Assembly: GCF_018873765.1 (NCBI RefSeq)
Contig: NC_057921.1
Location: 65,027,557-65,091,556, forward strand
DNA: 64,000 nt
Reading direction: 5' to 3'
Source: Telopea speciosissima
Taxonomy: Eukaryota > Streptophyta > Magnoliopsida > Proteales > Proteaceae
A program made the position numbers and the translations under genes. This document shows, in pieces, positions 42,401-53,700 of this stretch. Each line of letters begins with the position of its first letter. Position 1 is the first letter of the stretch. Below the pieces are notes generated by a model. The model saw only the letters and a list, made by a program, of their open reading frames with translations, had not been told where the DNA came from and did not search any database.

Positions 42401-42636
42401 AGAACCATCTCAGTAGATGAAAGGCATTGCTTGAAAAAATTCAGCAGACCAACTAGTTTTTCGGCCTGGAATTTGGGCACGTATACTGAGAAAATTAACT
42501 CTAGAATCCTATCCACTTGAAATCCTTTGCCAATGTCAGTGGACAATTCAGACTCCAAAGCTTGCAAAGTACTTGTAAACCCTCGGAAGACAAGAAACTC
42601 CCTCACAAGCTCCTCTGCATACTGCATGTTCTCCAT
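36414..42636 (-). CDS. WDR91-like protein with C-terminal WD40 repeats, about 672 aa
   Basis: Plant homologue of WDR91, which in animals controls PI3P and Rab7 activity during endosome maturation; the plant role is inferred. Coding exons: 42636-42249, 42143-42027, 40749-40578, 40477-40155, 39854-39796, 39609-39515, 39072-38970, 38844-38750, 38678-38616, 37968-37893, 37805-37697, 37583-37471, 37270-37212, 36858-36750 and 36551-36414 (TGA). All phases join to 2019 nt. The N-terminal domain MENMQYAEELVREFLVFRGF is LisH-like, followed by the conserved FFKQCLSSTEMVLIATLSKLEV region and a coiled coil in exon 3 (LKKDIRQLNDKLSQLQALLE). Exon 4 is a low-conservation Ser/Pro linker. WD repeats begin at ETFLGHTSPISRCRFS and continue through GTADGGIKAWNVD, AASATDGMIHMF, FSLGSDGKIFEWSL and LTGSADHSVRV at the C-terminus. 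The exon 3 acceptor is the one uncertain junction. Several introns host transposons. Confidence 0.88.
41145..41796. mobile_element. PIF/Harbinger-type MITE interrupted by a LINE
   Basis: Ends GGGCTGTTTTGGTAT and (complement of right end) GGGCTGATTTGGTATGATTTC are inverted and flanked by TAA on both sides (41142-41144 and 41797-41799), the 3-bp duplication of PIF/Harbinger (Tourist-like) elements. Subterminal A/T-rich words such as AAATTGAAAT occur at both ends. Removing the nested LINE and its duplicated target leaves roughly 420 bp. It lies in the WDR91-like intron between coding exons 2 and 3. Confidence 0.75.
41299..41546 (+). mobile_element. RTE LINE 3' fragment nested in the Harbinger MITE
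   Basis: The insert (about 41316-41529) has the family 3'UTR: a pyrimidine-rich stretch, then GATCCATGTAGCCGACC, CCATTTAGTTGGGATAAGG and a (TTG)n tail. It is flanked by a 17-bp near-identical direct repeat (AATCAATCTCAAGTCTA at 41299-41315 and AATCAATTTCAAGTCTA at 41530-41546). 5'-truncated, no ORF. Its nesting dates it after the MITE. Confidence 0.85.
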
Positions 42637-43801
42637 CTTGTGCTGTGAGCCATGCAAACCCATGAGATAAGTTCAAGCTTCATAAAGTGAGCTACTTATG
42701 TGAGCCCCATTGGCACATGTCTTCAATTGTACAATCCAACATTTGATATGTTTAAGAGAAATACATCTATGGAATCTTCAACTATAGGTATCACTAGCCG
42801 TATCTACATTTTCTTCTTTTCCCTCCAATATACCCATTCAAGTATAATGGAATGGCAGTAAACTGTGGCAAAAGGTTCTTCTGACTGACAGTCAAGGAAG
42901 CTTTTATTTTACAGGCCACCTAGTTGTGCCACACGGAAGGGTAATATGGTGATTTTGACCATTTTGATGGATAGCTAACACGCTGGATTTGCCACGACAA
43001 ATTTCAGAGTGAAATTCAAACATATTCACCCCCAACCAATCTATTGGCATATATCTTGCACTTTCAGTGGTCAATTTGTTTTCAACCACTTTTTTAAAAA
43101 AAATACTTTTTAATATATTCTCACAACTTTCTTTAGCCATGTGACCAGCTTTGTTAATTTTGAAACTTGACATGTGAGCAGGGGATATTGTGCCCTACCT
43201 GTCCACAAAATTTGTGTCTGCCACACGGCAGATATTAGGGTCATAAAGGAAAGCCTCTCTAAGTGGGTCATATAGGAAAAATCCCTTTTTAAACAAATCA
43301 AGGTCTGCATGTATATGCATCAAATACAATAACTGCATGCATGTTTTATTTTCATTATTACTTTTCTTCATGGTTTTAAATGACTGTATCATAATCCATT
43401 TCCACAAACATAGAAGATTATATACTTTGAAATGAAAATGGTACAAGGCAGTAAGATTTTTTATTTTTTAACCTTCTCGTAAAACAACCTTTATTTCAGA
43501 AATAAAAATTGTCTTTGATTCAACTCAAAAATTCCTTGTCCGGAAGATTTAGCATTGGAAACACAAGTCCTGTTTGTTCTATTAGCCTCCCCAGCAGTGA
43601 CCAAATAATTGCCTAGGTTCATTCTGGACAATTTAGTTGCAGCTTGAAACATTAATTCCCATAATTCAAGGGAACTTATACGAGGTAGACAGAATTTGGG
43701 CAGAGATTTGGCAGCAGATGATTGCTAGATTGAGGGAACCTGGAATTTCGAGTAGAATAGCTATGAAGAAAGTTCAGATCCAACATACATTTGCAAAGAA
43801 T

Positions 43802-44069
43802 TAGGGATGTAAACGGATCGGATTCAGCTCGAATAGTGCTATATCCGCATCCGCATCCGTATCCGATTAGCTTTCGGATGGATTCGGATAGTGATACGGA
43901 CACGGATACGGATTTGATATTTTATCCGTTTACATGTAAATATAGCTTTTCGGATAGCTATAGCCTATCCGTATTCGTATCCGTTTAGCTTTCGGACGGA
44001 TTTGGATAGTGCTAAACAGATACGGACACAGATACAGAAACGGATTTCGGCTATTCATTTACATCCCTA
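43802..44069. mobile_element. hAT-type MITE, TIR TAGGGATGTAAA, 8-bp TSD CAAAGAAT
   Basis: Perfect 8-bp direct repeat CAAAGAAT (43794-43801 and 44070-44077) flanks inverted ends TAGGGATGTAAAC and TAGGGATGTAAATG, typical of hAT elements. The interior is made of CATCCG/TATCCG/CGGATA words, including an internal duplication of a segment of about 70 bp (TTAGCTTTCGGA.GGATT.GGATAGTG) in the two halves. 268 bp, no coding capacity. Confidence 0.85.
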
Positions 44070-45329
44070 CAAAGAATGGGATACGAAAAGAAATGGTGTA
44101 ACTGGATGGAATTATGGCAGCAGAATGCTCCTATCATATAGATCATTAGATCCTCAGCTGGAACTTTTAAGGGTTATAGAAGTATGGGAGCCCCATCTTC
44201 CCTCTTTAGTTTAGTAGGAGAAGATCCTAGCAGGATGCTTGCACGAGGTCAAAAGAGATTCTACATTTGATTCTCAGTTGTTGACTTTTAATTTTATTTT
44301 AAATCAAACATTGAGAGTTTTTATTTGTCTTTAGGTGCTGTAAGGCAATATCCCGCTTGTGGTTAAATTTAAGGAAAAGTGAGGTTTTTGGTGGAAGATG
44401 AGAATGCTTTACTAATCCATTTGAATTGCAACAAAGGCTAGCTGCCTTACTCCTATCACGTCTCCTGCTGAGACCCAAATAAAGGTCTAAAGTTACTTGC
44501 AAATCTATTCTAGAGAGAATGGAGAGAGGCCTAACCTCATGGGACAAACATACCTGTCTAAGGAAGTGCGATAAATCTTGTAAAGGCCACTTTGGCATTT
44601 CATAGTGCAAAAAGAATTTCTTATGGTATGCTGACCATATGATGGTCTGGCATCCAGTCTTTGAGAGAGGCTAACAAAGACCTCTTAGGCAGGTGGCTGA
44701 TGCCTAATGGCACAGAAAGTAATAGCCTATGAAAGGAAGTGACTGCCAAGAAGGTCAACAGCAAGAGTCATTATGATGGCAAGGATATGAAAAATCAGTT
44801 TTAGAGCTGCAGTCAGGATGTGCATTCAAAAATAATATCCAGATTTTCTTGAAAGGTATTAAGCTGGAAAGGATAAGCGCTAAGCTTTTAGCTTTTGGCA
44901 CATAAATTGTGTCACCTCAAGTTCTTGAAAGAATGTATACTCTGAACTCTACAATACGGTTTTTTTTTTCTTTCTGGGAAAGCTGGTTAAGATAAGAACT
45001 TGGGTATCAGCTTTTAAGATTTTGACAGATATATATGATGTCATCGAACCATATATAATCCAAACTCCACACTATAGTATAGGATAATGTGAACCCATTT
45101 CTAACAGACTGAATTGGTTTCAAAGACAATGAAATATAATTATACGATAGGGAAATAAAGAATTGGAACTTTATGAACCCATTTCCACATCCCAGTTCAC
45201 ACGATGTTGACGGTGAGAATACAATTTTATCGCAAGAAGGGGGTGAAAGCAATCAAGTTTTTGTAAGGGGTCAAACTTCTCATTTTACTTTGAACTCTGC
45301 CAACAGATTTCTACACAGCAATGATGCCC

Positions 45330-45499
45330 CACAGACACTAAGAACGTATCAACGGGGAGAAATGTATATAAACAAACTGCAATTTTACCTCAAAACGTAA
45401 GACCTAGGGTTTACAGAACTTGAATTTCAATCAACGACACTAATAACATAAGAACAGAGAGAAATATATACAAACAACTGCAATTTTACCTCAAAACGT
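45330..45499. repeat. Tandem duplication (offset 101 bp) around the WDR91-like 5' splice donor
   Basis: ACACTAA.AAC, GAGAAAT.TATA.A.A and CTGCAATTTTACCTCAAAACGT occur in the same order at about 45337-45398 and 45438-45499. The last block, on minus, contains the candidate splice donor GAG|GTAAAATTG, so two alternative donors exist 100 bp apart. Confidence 0.75.
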
Positions 45500-45560
45500 C
45501 AGCGAAGAATTGGAGCGGGAGATTTCCTTCGTTCGGCAGTACATCAAAGGAAGTCTAGTC
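45488..45560 (-). promoter_or_regulatory. Probable 5'UTR exon of the WDR91-like gene
   Basis: On minus, the sequence near 45560-45488 (CGTTCGGCAGTACATC region complement) leads to ACGTTTTGAG|GTAAAATTGC, a plausible splice donor at 45487/45488, while the coding exon has an acceptor (CTCACAG) about 12 bases before its ATG. The donor segment is duplicated 101 bp away (see the repeat entry), so the true 5' exon could also end near 45388. Transcription start is not fixed. Confidence 0.35.
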
Positions 45561-45883
45561 AAATACGTATTTGTTAGAAAGCTAGCTTAACCATTCTCTG
45601 CATTTTTTCGCTAATACAAGCGACTACCATACGCATCCATAATTCCAAAGGGAGCGAAGATAATTGAAAAATGATGATTCTCCTGATCGAGCAAAAGCGC
45701 GAATTCAGGAAAACAGTACATGAAGGTCGTCTACCGAGGTAGTTGATGCGTTGCCACTTTCCAGCGCAAGTATTCGCAGTCCCAATCTTCAGTTCTCACC
45801 TATGCTTCTTCCGCTCCCAGGTCCTCGGTCCTCTCTCATAAGGTCATACGACTCAACCCCGCTAATTTCCGAGTCCAGCGCAC

Positions 45884-45974
45884 GTTCACGTACGTGATCG
45901 TACGAGAACGGCTCACAGCCGTCAAGATGGAATCACCCCATGTGAGCCGTTCTCGTACACTCACGTACGTGAAC
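45884..45974. mobile_element. Short foldback (34-bp arms) upstream of the WDR91-like gene
   Basis: GTTCACGTACGTGATCGTAC continuing into GAGAACGGCTCACA on the left is mirrored by the complement of the right arm, with only two or three mismatches around GATC/AGTG; the loop is about 23 bases. It includes the self-complementary CACGTACGTG. The structure is a 91-bp hairpin; no clear target duplication, so MITE status is inferred from form only. Confidence 0.55.
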
Positions 45975-47005
45975 ATGAGCCCAACTCCTAATTTCCCAAA
46001 CCAAAACTGATAAGGATAAAACCAAGGTACAAAAACCTAGAATCGGCGTCTGGACCCGGATCGGTCTAGACCGATTCCGAAGCGGTCCAGAACAAATAGA
46101 AATCGGCTAACACCCCCAACCCCCAAAAATAAAGCCCTAGTTTGGGGGTATTAAATTCCTTTTAGTCGAATTTAATATTTGGTTTGAACAGATGTTCAAT
46201 CCAATTCCTTGGGCTCATTCCAACATTTTGTTAAACTTTTTTAATTACATATAGGGATGTTGGATTGATCTGATAATTTGATTATAGCTGAATATATTCT
46301 CTTAATTTGAGCCCCAAGAGAACTACTCCTTTGCCATGGCCCATGACTCAGAACACAAGGGCTAAGGGTGTTAATCGATTGGTTCGGTCAGGGTAAATCG
46401 GTTGTGGTATGTTCTTAGGCCAACCTAAAATTAAAACCGTTAAGGAAGTTTTTGTTAATGTCGATTTTAGTCCAGTTTTATCCTTCTCTTTTTTCTTTTT
46501 CTTTTTTTTTTTATCGGTTTGCATTTGGGCTACTATCTGGTTCAGTCTGGTCCAAATTGCAGTTATACATGTATATATAAAGAAATCAACGGGTTTTTTC
46601 TTCATTTACATGTAGGATTAATATCATCGAGTCCCTGTTTTTAATCTGGTTCAATCCATTTTTCGATTTTGATCGATGTATACGGTCAATCTGATTTGGT
46701 TTCGGTTTCTACCGGTGCCATAAAAACAAACTCAAAACACAACCAATAAAAATTGGGTTCAATTCGATCTAGGCTGAACCGGTCACTTTGGTCAGTTCAA
46801 CCAAGGAAGGGTGTACACTAGCACGGAACACACTCTTTGCCAATACTGAGAGGTTTCAAGAATGGTCTGTCAATCCAAACCATTCTTGAAATTGTCAACT
46901 CACCCTTCCATGCAGGACAAATGGTCATCAAGCGAGCCCTTTCCAATCAAAGCCATCTAGAAAGATTGCCCCTTTTCAATAATCATGAACTTACATATAG
47001 TTTAT

Positions 47006-47159
47006 GGAGAGGTTTTTGTACACGGCCATGTATGGTACACGGTTGTGCTTTCAACCATTAGATAGGCATGACCGTGTAGAGTACATGGTTTCTAATCTCC
47101 ATCCAACGGTTGATGACACGGTCGTGCATCATACACAGCCGTGTACGAAACCTTTTGCC
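47006..47159. mobile_element. Foldback MULE-type MITE with 9-bp TSD ATAGTTTAT
   Basis: Perfect 9-bp repeat ATAGTTTAT at 46997-47005 and 47160-47168. The 154-bp element has ends GGAGAGGTTTTTGTACACGG and (right, complement) GGCAAAAGGTTTCGTACACGG, with pairing continuing through TGTATG..GCACG and CAACC.TT. Located between ABIL1's 3' end and the WDR91-like promoter. Confidence 0.85.
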
Positions 47160-47194
47160 ATAGTTTATTAACTGAAGAATTTATCAGCACCCTA

Positions 47195-47243
47195 CATTTT
47201 TTTTTTTTGGGGGGGGGGGGGGGGAGGGTGGGGTGGGGGGAGG
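47195..47243. repeat. Poly-T / poly-G tract
   Basis: T-run of about 10 followed by about 16 G and GGGAGGGTGGGGTGGGGGGAGG; strong G-quadruplex potential on plus. Confidence 0.85.
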
Positions 47244-47401
47244 CTGACAGAGTTACAAATGCTCGAATAGCCACTCTTTTACCAATGTAAATGTAAAACT
47301 GTAGCTTTTGATCCAGTAATTTAGTCATCACTTGGAATCCATCCACAACACCTGCTATACATGAACCCAAAAATTACAGAACCAAATGTTACCACAATTT
47401 T

Positions 47402-47423
47402 GAGAGAGAGAGAGAGAGAGAGA
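47402..47423. repeat. (GA)n microsatellite
   Basis: Eleven GA units about 300 bp downstream of the ABIL1 stop codon. Confidence 0.9.
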
Positions 47424-47729
47424 TTCCAAAAAAGAGGAAAAGCCCATCTGTTAGGTTAATTCAGTCAAGATCATGATCATCTGGGCGGAGCTACTTATTT
47501 TAGACAATCCTGAACCGCAGGAGTAAACTTCCTTGTACATTGTTTACTTATGCCAGCGAGTTCACCATAACTAGAGTAGAGGACCACCTGAATTTAATGA
47601 TATTCAGACAATGGCCCACCGGTGAAATGCTCCACCAATCACAAACATATAGATACCACCAATTAATTAGTCGAAAGAAATGCCCAACATATGTGAAATT
47701 ACACAGGGTAGAATGGCCAACATACAACG

Positions 47730-50700
47730 CTACAGCTTTGTTGATTTGTGTTTGGTGAAGAACGCTGATAGCATGCTTTTGCTGCGAATGGGGGGACGTA
47801 CAATGTCACGCCGTCCCAGGTTGTCAAAAGACCTGAATGCTGTCAACTGTTTGGATACTTCCAAAGAATCCTGAAGAGATCACAAACCAGAAGAAAGATA
47901 AGTTCCAGTCCATCTCATTCCAGTATATGTTTACAAAGGATCAGTTGATGAAGCAGCAGCATTTAATAACACGATATGGAAACTTCATGACTTTAGCTCA
48001 TACATCCACCAGAGCATGTATGGCAATCTATGATATTATGAAACAACCCAAATTATTCTTTAACATTAATTCAAAGGTCTCCCATGCCAACGAGCTAATC
48101 AATGGCACAATCCCCCCCCCCCCCCACAACAGATACAAGTGTTGCAGAGTTTTCATTTAGGATAGAATTTCATTTTCTAGTCTGACCAATATATAATCAA
48201 CATTAATTGTGTAAACTCTTTTAAACACATAAAGAGAAAGGCCTGAACAATTTATGTCCTGAGACATGAGACATACCCTGATTCATGGATGGATTTTAAA
48301 TTTAAATCCCAGAACAAAGATAGACCCTCTATTCTTCAGTTCTATGTCATTCGGATGCATCCAAATTAACACAATAATATAACTCAAATGTTTCAAAGTT
48401 CTTTGTTTCCAAAAATCACCAACATATAATCAACATTAGTGTTATAAACTCCATTAAATTTTCCTGCAAGAAGGCCTGAATTTTTCCTGTATTGAGACAA
48501 TGCCATGCTTCATGAATCAATTTTTAATTTTAAACTCTCAGAGGTTAGATCGTACCTCAGATAAATGTCATAGGGATGTATTCAAATTCTCACACATATC
48601 TACTTAAAATGGTTTACCACAAGGATATCATCCATATACAGTAAAAGGGAAAGGGGGGGGGGGGGAGGGGAGTAAAAGAAAATGAAATCCTCAAGTCTTA
48701 AGATGCTGATGCCGTGAATGAGTGTCAGACTTGAATATAAACAGTAAAAACATAATGAATCTGCAAATCCAAATCCTTGAGCATTAATACTTCCCTCTTC
48801 CATGTTAGTGTCAAATAAAGGTATACAAACTGTCAAAAACGCTGCCCTTACAAACAAAGCAGCATGTTTATCATATTTCAGAAATGTAATGAGCTTGTTA
48901 TGTGAGGCTTCTGTATGTTGAGATATTACATTCCACATTGTTTGGTCAGAAGAGTATCCAAATTATATTTCTGAATTGGGGATGTTGACGTAACACCAAA
49001 AACTTCAAACAGAATGCAAACTTAACTGGGAGGAGCTCCAAAGTAAAACCCCTGTTTACTCTAGCACGATTACCCACTTACAAAGCAGGTAAGAATTAAC
49101 TAACAAAGTACAGTGGTGGTCTTCGCCCCCACTTGACTTGAAAGTAATACATACTTGAATTGGAGGCATATTAATGTAGAGCAGGATCACAAAGGACCTA
49201 GCCCCAGGCAGGATCTTCTTGAATAAATTTTATTGCTGATTTGATCTTCAAATACTAGGCAACAATTGAAGAACTTATAGCAGATCACACAATGAAATTG
49301 ATTGAAATAGAAACAAAGAAGAAAATAGAAAAGGAGAGGATTGGATTGAGTATCCTACTCTCTCCGGGATCTCTGCATCAATTCTCCCCTGCTTGAAAAA
49401 AAAAAGTGTCCACAAGTTTGACAGAGATGCTCCATCGAACCAACAAAAACCTGCCACATCATCAGATCAGGCTGCCTCCCACAGCAGTTGAATTCCACAA
49501 CAATATTGGGCTGGTTTTGGGGCCTTGTTCCTGCGGCTACACATGGAACTTTGATCTACATCACATACGGTGCCTGTTATTTATGACTTCTCAATCCTAG
49601 AGGAACTGATTTTCTAAGTTAGCACTTTCATTCTTTCCTGCTCTTTCCTCAACAAGACATTGAAGTATGGAATGTCATTAAAACAAAGAGGTTGAGGTTC
49701 CTTAGAAGGCCAGGTTTAAAAGAGGGACTCACAAAATGAGTCTAGTGAGCCAGCTAGAAGGTCACAGGCATTGCTGACTCGCTGAACCACTTACTGGAAG
49801 CCACCAAGGCAGAATGGGGAATACATTTTATTCTCAAACCTAAGAGAAACAACTAGGGTTTAAACAATCTGAGATGCACTTGGCTTAGCAAAGCTTCATC
49901 AAACTAGGAATAGGCTCAATTTCACTTGGATTTATGATAAATCTGGGGTGCTGAGCTTTTTAAAAGTTTTTCAGGGCTCAGCCTAGGACGTGCTTAGCCC
50001 AGCTTGGTTAGGGCTCACTCTCCAAGATTAGCATTGGCGTGGTTCTTTAACATTGAGAAGGGTCAGCTCAGTCATTGCTCACTTTAAGCTCATTTTTCCA
50101 GCCTATGGGTAGAATCAGAGTATCAGGAAAAGCTCCAAAGTTCTGGAGTGCCTTTCGATCATGTACAAATGTGTTACGTCTTCAACACATACTATTATAT
50201 TAATATACGTCTTCAACACGTACTATTATATTAGTATTCTTTTTTCTTTCACTAGAGTGCACACCCAAATCCCTGTGTAAATATCTGTAAGAATAATCTA
50301 CAATGGTTGCTACTGCTTCTCTATAATAGTAGAGATTTCAATCAGGTGAGGTGTATCAAGGGTAATGACAGAAGAGTGTTGGTAAGGGATGAGGACATTG
50401 TGAAGAGATGGGATGAGTATATTTGTGCCCTACTAAATGCAAATAGGTCGAGTAGAAATGACCCAGACGATTACATTATTCAACAAGACACCACAAGTCA
50501 CAAATATGTACGAAAGAAGCCTTAAGAAAGATGAAAAAGGCAAGACACCAGGCCCTGATGAGATTCCAATAGAAATATGAAAAACCCTAAGAGGTTGTGG
50601 GGAATATTAATTAACCAAACTGTTTAACAGGATTATGAACACAAGGAAGATGTCAGATGAATGGAGGAGAAGCATCGTAGTCCCAATCTACAATAATAAA

Positions 50701-53700
50701 GGCGATATCTAAAGCTACAATAACTATAGAAGCATAAAGCTAATGAGTCACACTATGAAACTTTGAGAAGAGAGACTCATATTTGGGTAGATCCATGACA
50801 GAAGCTATCTACTTATTGAGGAAGCTCATGGAATAGAGATAGCAAGAAGGATCTCCATATGGTTTATTGACCTGGAAAAAGCCTATGATCGAGTCCCTAG
50901 AGATTTAATCTAGCATGTTTTAATGAAGAGAGGGGTGTCGAGTAAATATGTGGATGTAATTACAGATATGTATGAGGGCATGGTGACTAGTGTGAGGTCT
51001 GTGGGAGATCAGGGCAAGACATTCCCAATTACGATTGGGTTACATCAAGGATCAGCCTTACGCCTTTATTTATTTGCGCTTATCATGGACGACCTAACCA
51101 AAAGCATTCAAGACGAGGTCCCGTGGTGCATGCTCTTCGCTGATGATATTGTTTTGGTGGATGAGACAAAAGCAGGGATTAATACTAACCTAGAGCGATG
51201 GAGATCAACCTAGGAAACAAGAGGCTTTAAGATTACTAGAACGAAGACATAGTATATAATGTGCAATTTTAGTCATACTATGATGGATGCTGACATGAAG
51301 CAAATTGAGGAAAGAGAGATACCACAAAGTGACTATTTTAGATATTTGGGCTTCTGGGGTCAATCATAAATAAAGACGGTGACAGAGGATGATGTTTCAC
51401 AAAGAATTAAGGTGGGATGGATGAAGTGGAGAGGTGTGGCCTGAGTGCTGTGTAACCGACGTATTCTTTTAAAGCTTAAAGGAAAGTTCTATAGGACTGT
51501 TGTACGACCAGCCATGATGTATGGGGCAGAATGTTGGGCAATTAAAAAGTATCATATTGAGAAGTTATGTGTAGCAGAGATGAGGATGTCAAGATGGATG
51601 TGCAGAAAAACTAGGAAGGACAAAGTAAGGAATGATAATATTAGAGCTGACTTGGGAGTTGTCTCGATCAATGATAAGCTCTGAGAGAGCCGTTTGAGGT
51701 GGTACAGTCATGTTCAACAAAGGCCTAGGGACGCCCTAATAAGGAGGAATGATTTGATCCCGATTGAAAGAGCTAAAAGAGCTAGGGGCAAGCCTAAAAT
51801 GACAATAGGAGAAGTTTTGAGGAAGGTCATGCATAGTCTAGGTCTTGTACCAAGTATGTCCTCAGATAGAGCCTACTGGAGGGCAAGGATCCATGTAACC
51901 CCATTTAGCTGAGATTCTCCTGACTTGTTGGGTTGTGCCTCTTTCCTCTTACTTTCATCTTTCATTTGTCTTTTACCATTTCTCATTTCTCATCTTATTT
52001 CCCTCCCTCTTTTCCCATCTCTCCATTCCCCTTTTTTTTTGTTTAGACCTCTTTTTTCCCTACTTTGTGTTGTTAGGATCCATGCAGCCAACCCCATTAA
52101 GTTGGGATAAGGCTGAGTTTGCTGTCATTGTTGGTTGTTACTGCTTCTCCAAATGATCATTGATCAGATATTTCCACTATGACTCTAAGATTCCCATCTA
52201 TTATGTCGAGGCTATCCGTAATGCAAAGCTCAATAGCCATCTACAGTCGAGGCATTTTCTGCAGTTGATCTGTCATAAGCCATCAACTAGAACGCATAAC
52301 GTGAAATAATTCATCCAACAAAACCTACCAAAAGAGAATTCACCCAAAAGAAATTCTTCAACCTAGGGTACCTTAGCAGTCTTCATACCAATAGGCATCC
52401 TATTTGTCAAGTCTTTATTATTAATGCTAGGAGATAAAAAGTGCAGTTATATCTCCTTAGGCTTTTATCCTCACTGCTACTTAATCTGTTATCTACAAGT
52501 AGGAACAGTGGTAGAGGTTGGATTAAAATAAGGACGGACTTGAAGGTTGATAAATGCCATTGATACTTAATTCTCACTCAGAGACAGGATTGAACCTGCT
52601 AAGGAGGCAAATAGTAATCCTCCAAATCCTGTAATTCAAATAAAGGTCTTTTGGAAGATAAGTTCAGGATTATATAAGCCAATCAATTGCTTGCCTGGTA
52701 CCTAGCGTAATGGTTGCTTATGATTAGACACATGTCACGGACATGCCAGCACAGAAAAATAAATGAAGAACATTATAGGTCAAAATGATAGATCCTTCCA
52801 CCACCTTATGTTGAACAAGGAGGCATACAGTTTGAAGAATATAGGGAAATATTTGTTTCTGTTAATTTTAACATTACCCTTCGTGTGACACCAAATGTTT
52901 GCAGAACTGCACTAGAAGCAGGAGATCCACTAGCTGTCTGAAGATGAGGGGCTGAGGATTTTAATGAGACAGCTTCATCAGAATCTACAGGAATAGAGAA
53001 CAAAGAAAATAATATTAATAGCTTCATAATGGAGAAAATATCTTCAAGAGCACAAACAGTTGGACAGAGAACACTAGATTATCTACATTCTACCATGTGT
53101 GTGAATAGCTAAATTACACATACCCAACAGTTGGAAGACTCCCAGAGTTGTCCCAGTAGCTTTTGGGTCTTTAATGCTGCATCACAGAAGAACTTCAGAG
53201 ATATGCTAGAAGCAACTTCATTAAGACTTTAAAACCTATGCAATTCCATGTTTTTTTATTTATTCTTCCAATAGGCATGAATGAAGGTTTCATAAGCCTT
53301 ACCCCATCAATGCATTTTGAGTCCCATTCAAGGTAGAATCTGTTTCTGAGGCTAAATGCCAGGAAAGAGTTTTTGATGCAGGGGTGCCTAAATGGTACAG
53401 ATCAAGATATTATGCCCATTATTAATTTACATAAAAGAAACGGAGAAAAAATTAGGTGTGGCACAACTGACAGAAGCATCTACCTGAAGGATTAATACGA
53501 GGCCTTGCTCCTAGAATATGCTTTTGCCTGGCATCTGTCTGTATCTGTGGACTAAACTGCACTTTCTTGTTGATTGATTCTAGGAGTGGGCAAAAACAAG
53601 TTATTGTTTACTGCAATGACAACTTGCAGAGGAATAATATAAAGTTCTAAACATACTTGGTAAAATATAATGTTTGTGATGCCTTCGGATGAATGTCAAC

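Larger units (their letters stand above)
42637..47729. other. WDR91-like 5' region and intergenic space to ABIL1
   Basis: No coding exon seen. A 5'UTR intron probably runs from just upstream of the WDR91-like ATG (acceptor CTCACAG at about 42650) to a donor near 45488. The hAT MITE at 43802-44069 would be inside it. Beyond about 45560 lie the promoter, a hairpin at 45884-45974, GATCGG-type words at 46030-46100, a degenerate CGGTT/GGTTCGG repeat at 46370-46800, the MULE-MITE at 47006-47159, a T/G tract at 47195-47243 and a GA run at 47402-47423. Confidence 0.5.

Noticed and set aside
44299-44610. 103-residue minus-strand frame upstream of the WDR91-like gene
   Set aside because: No similarity recognised and no exon signals; it probably lies in the leader intron.
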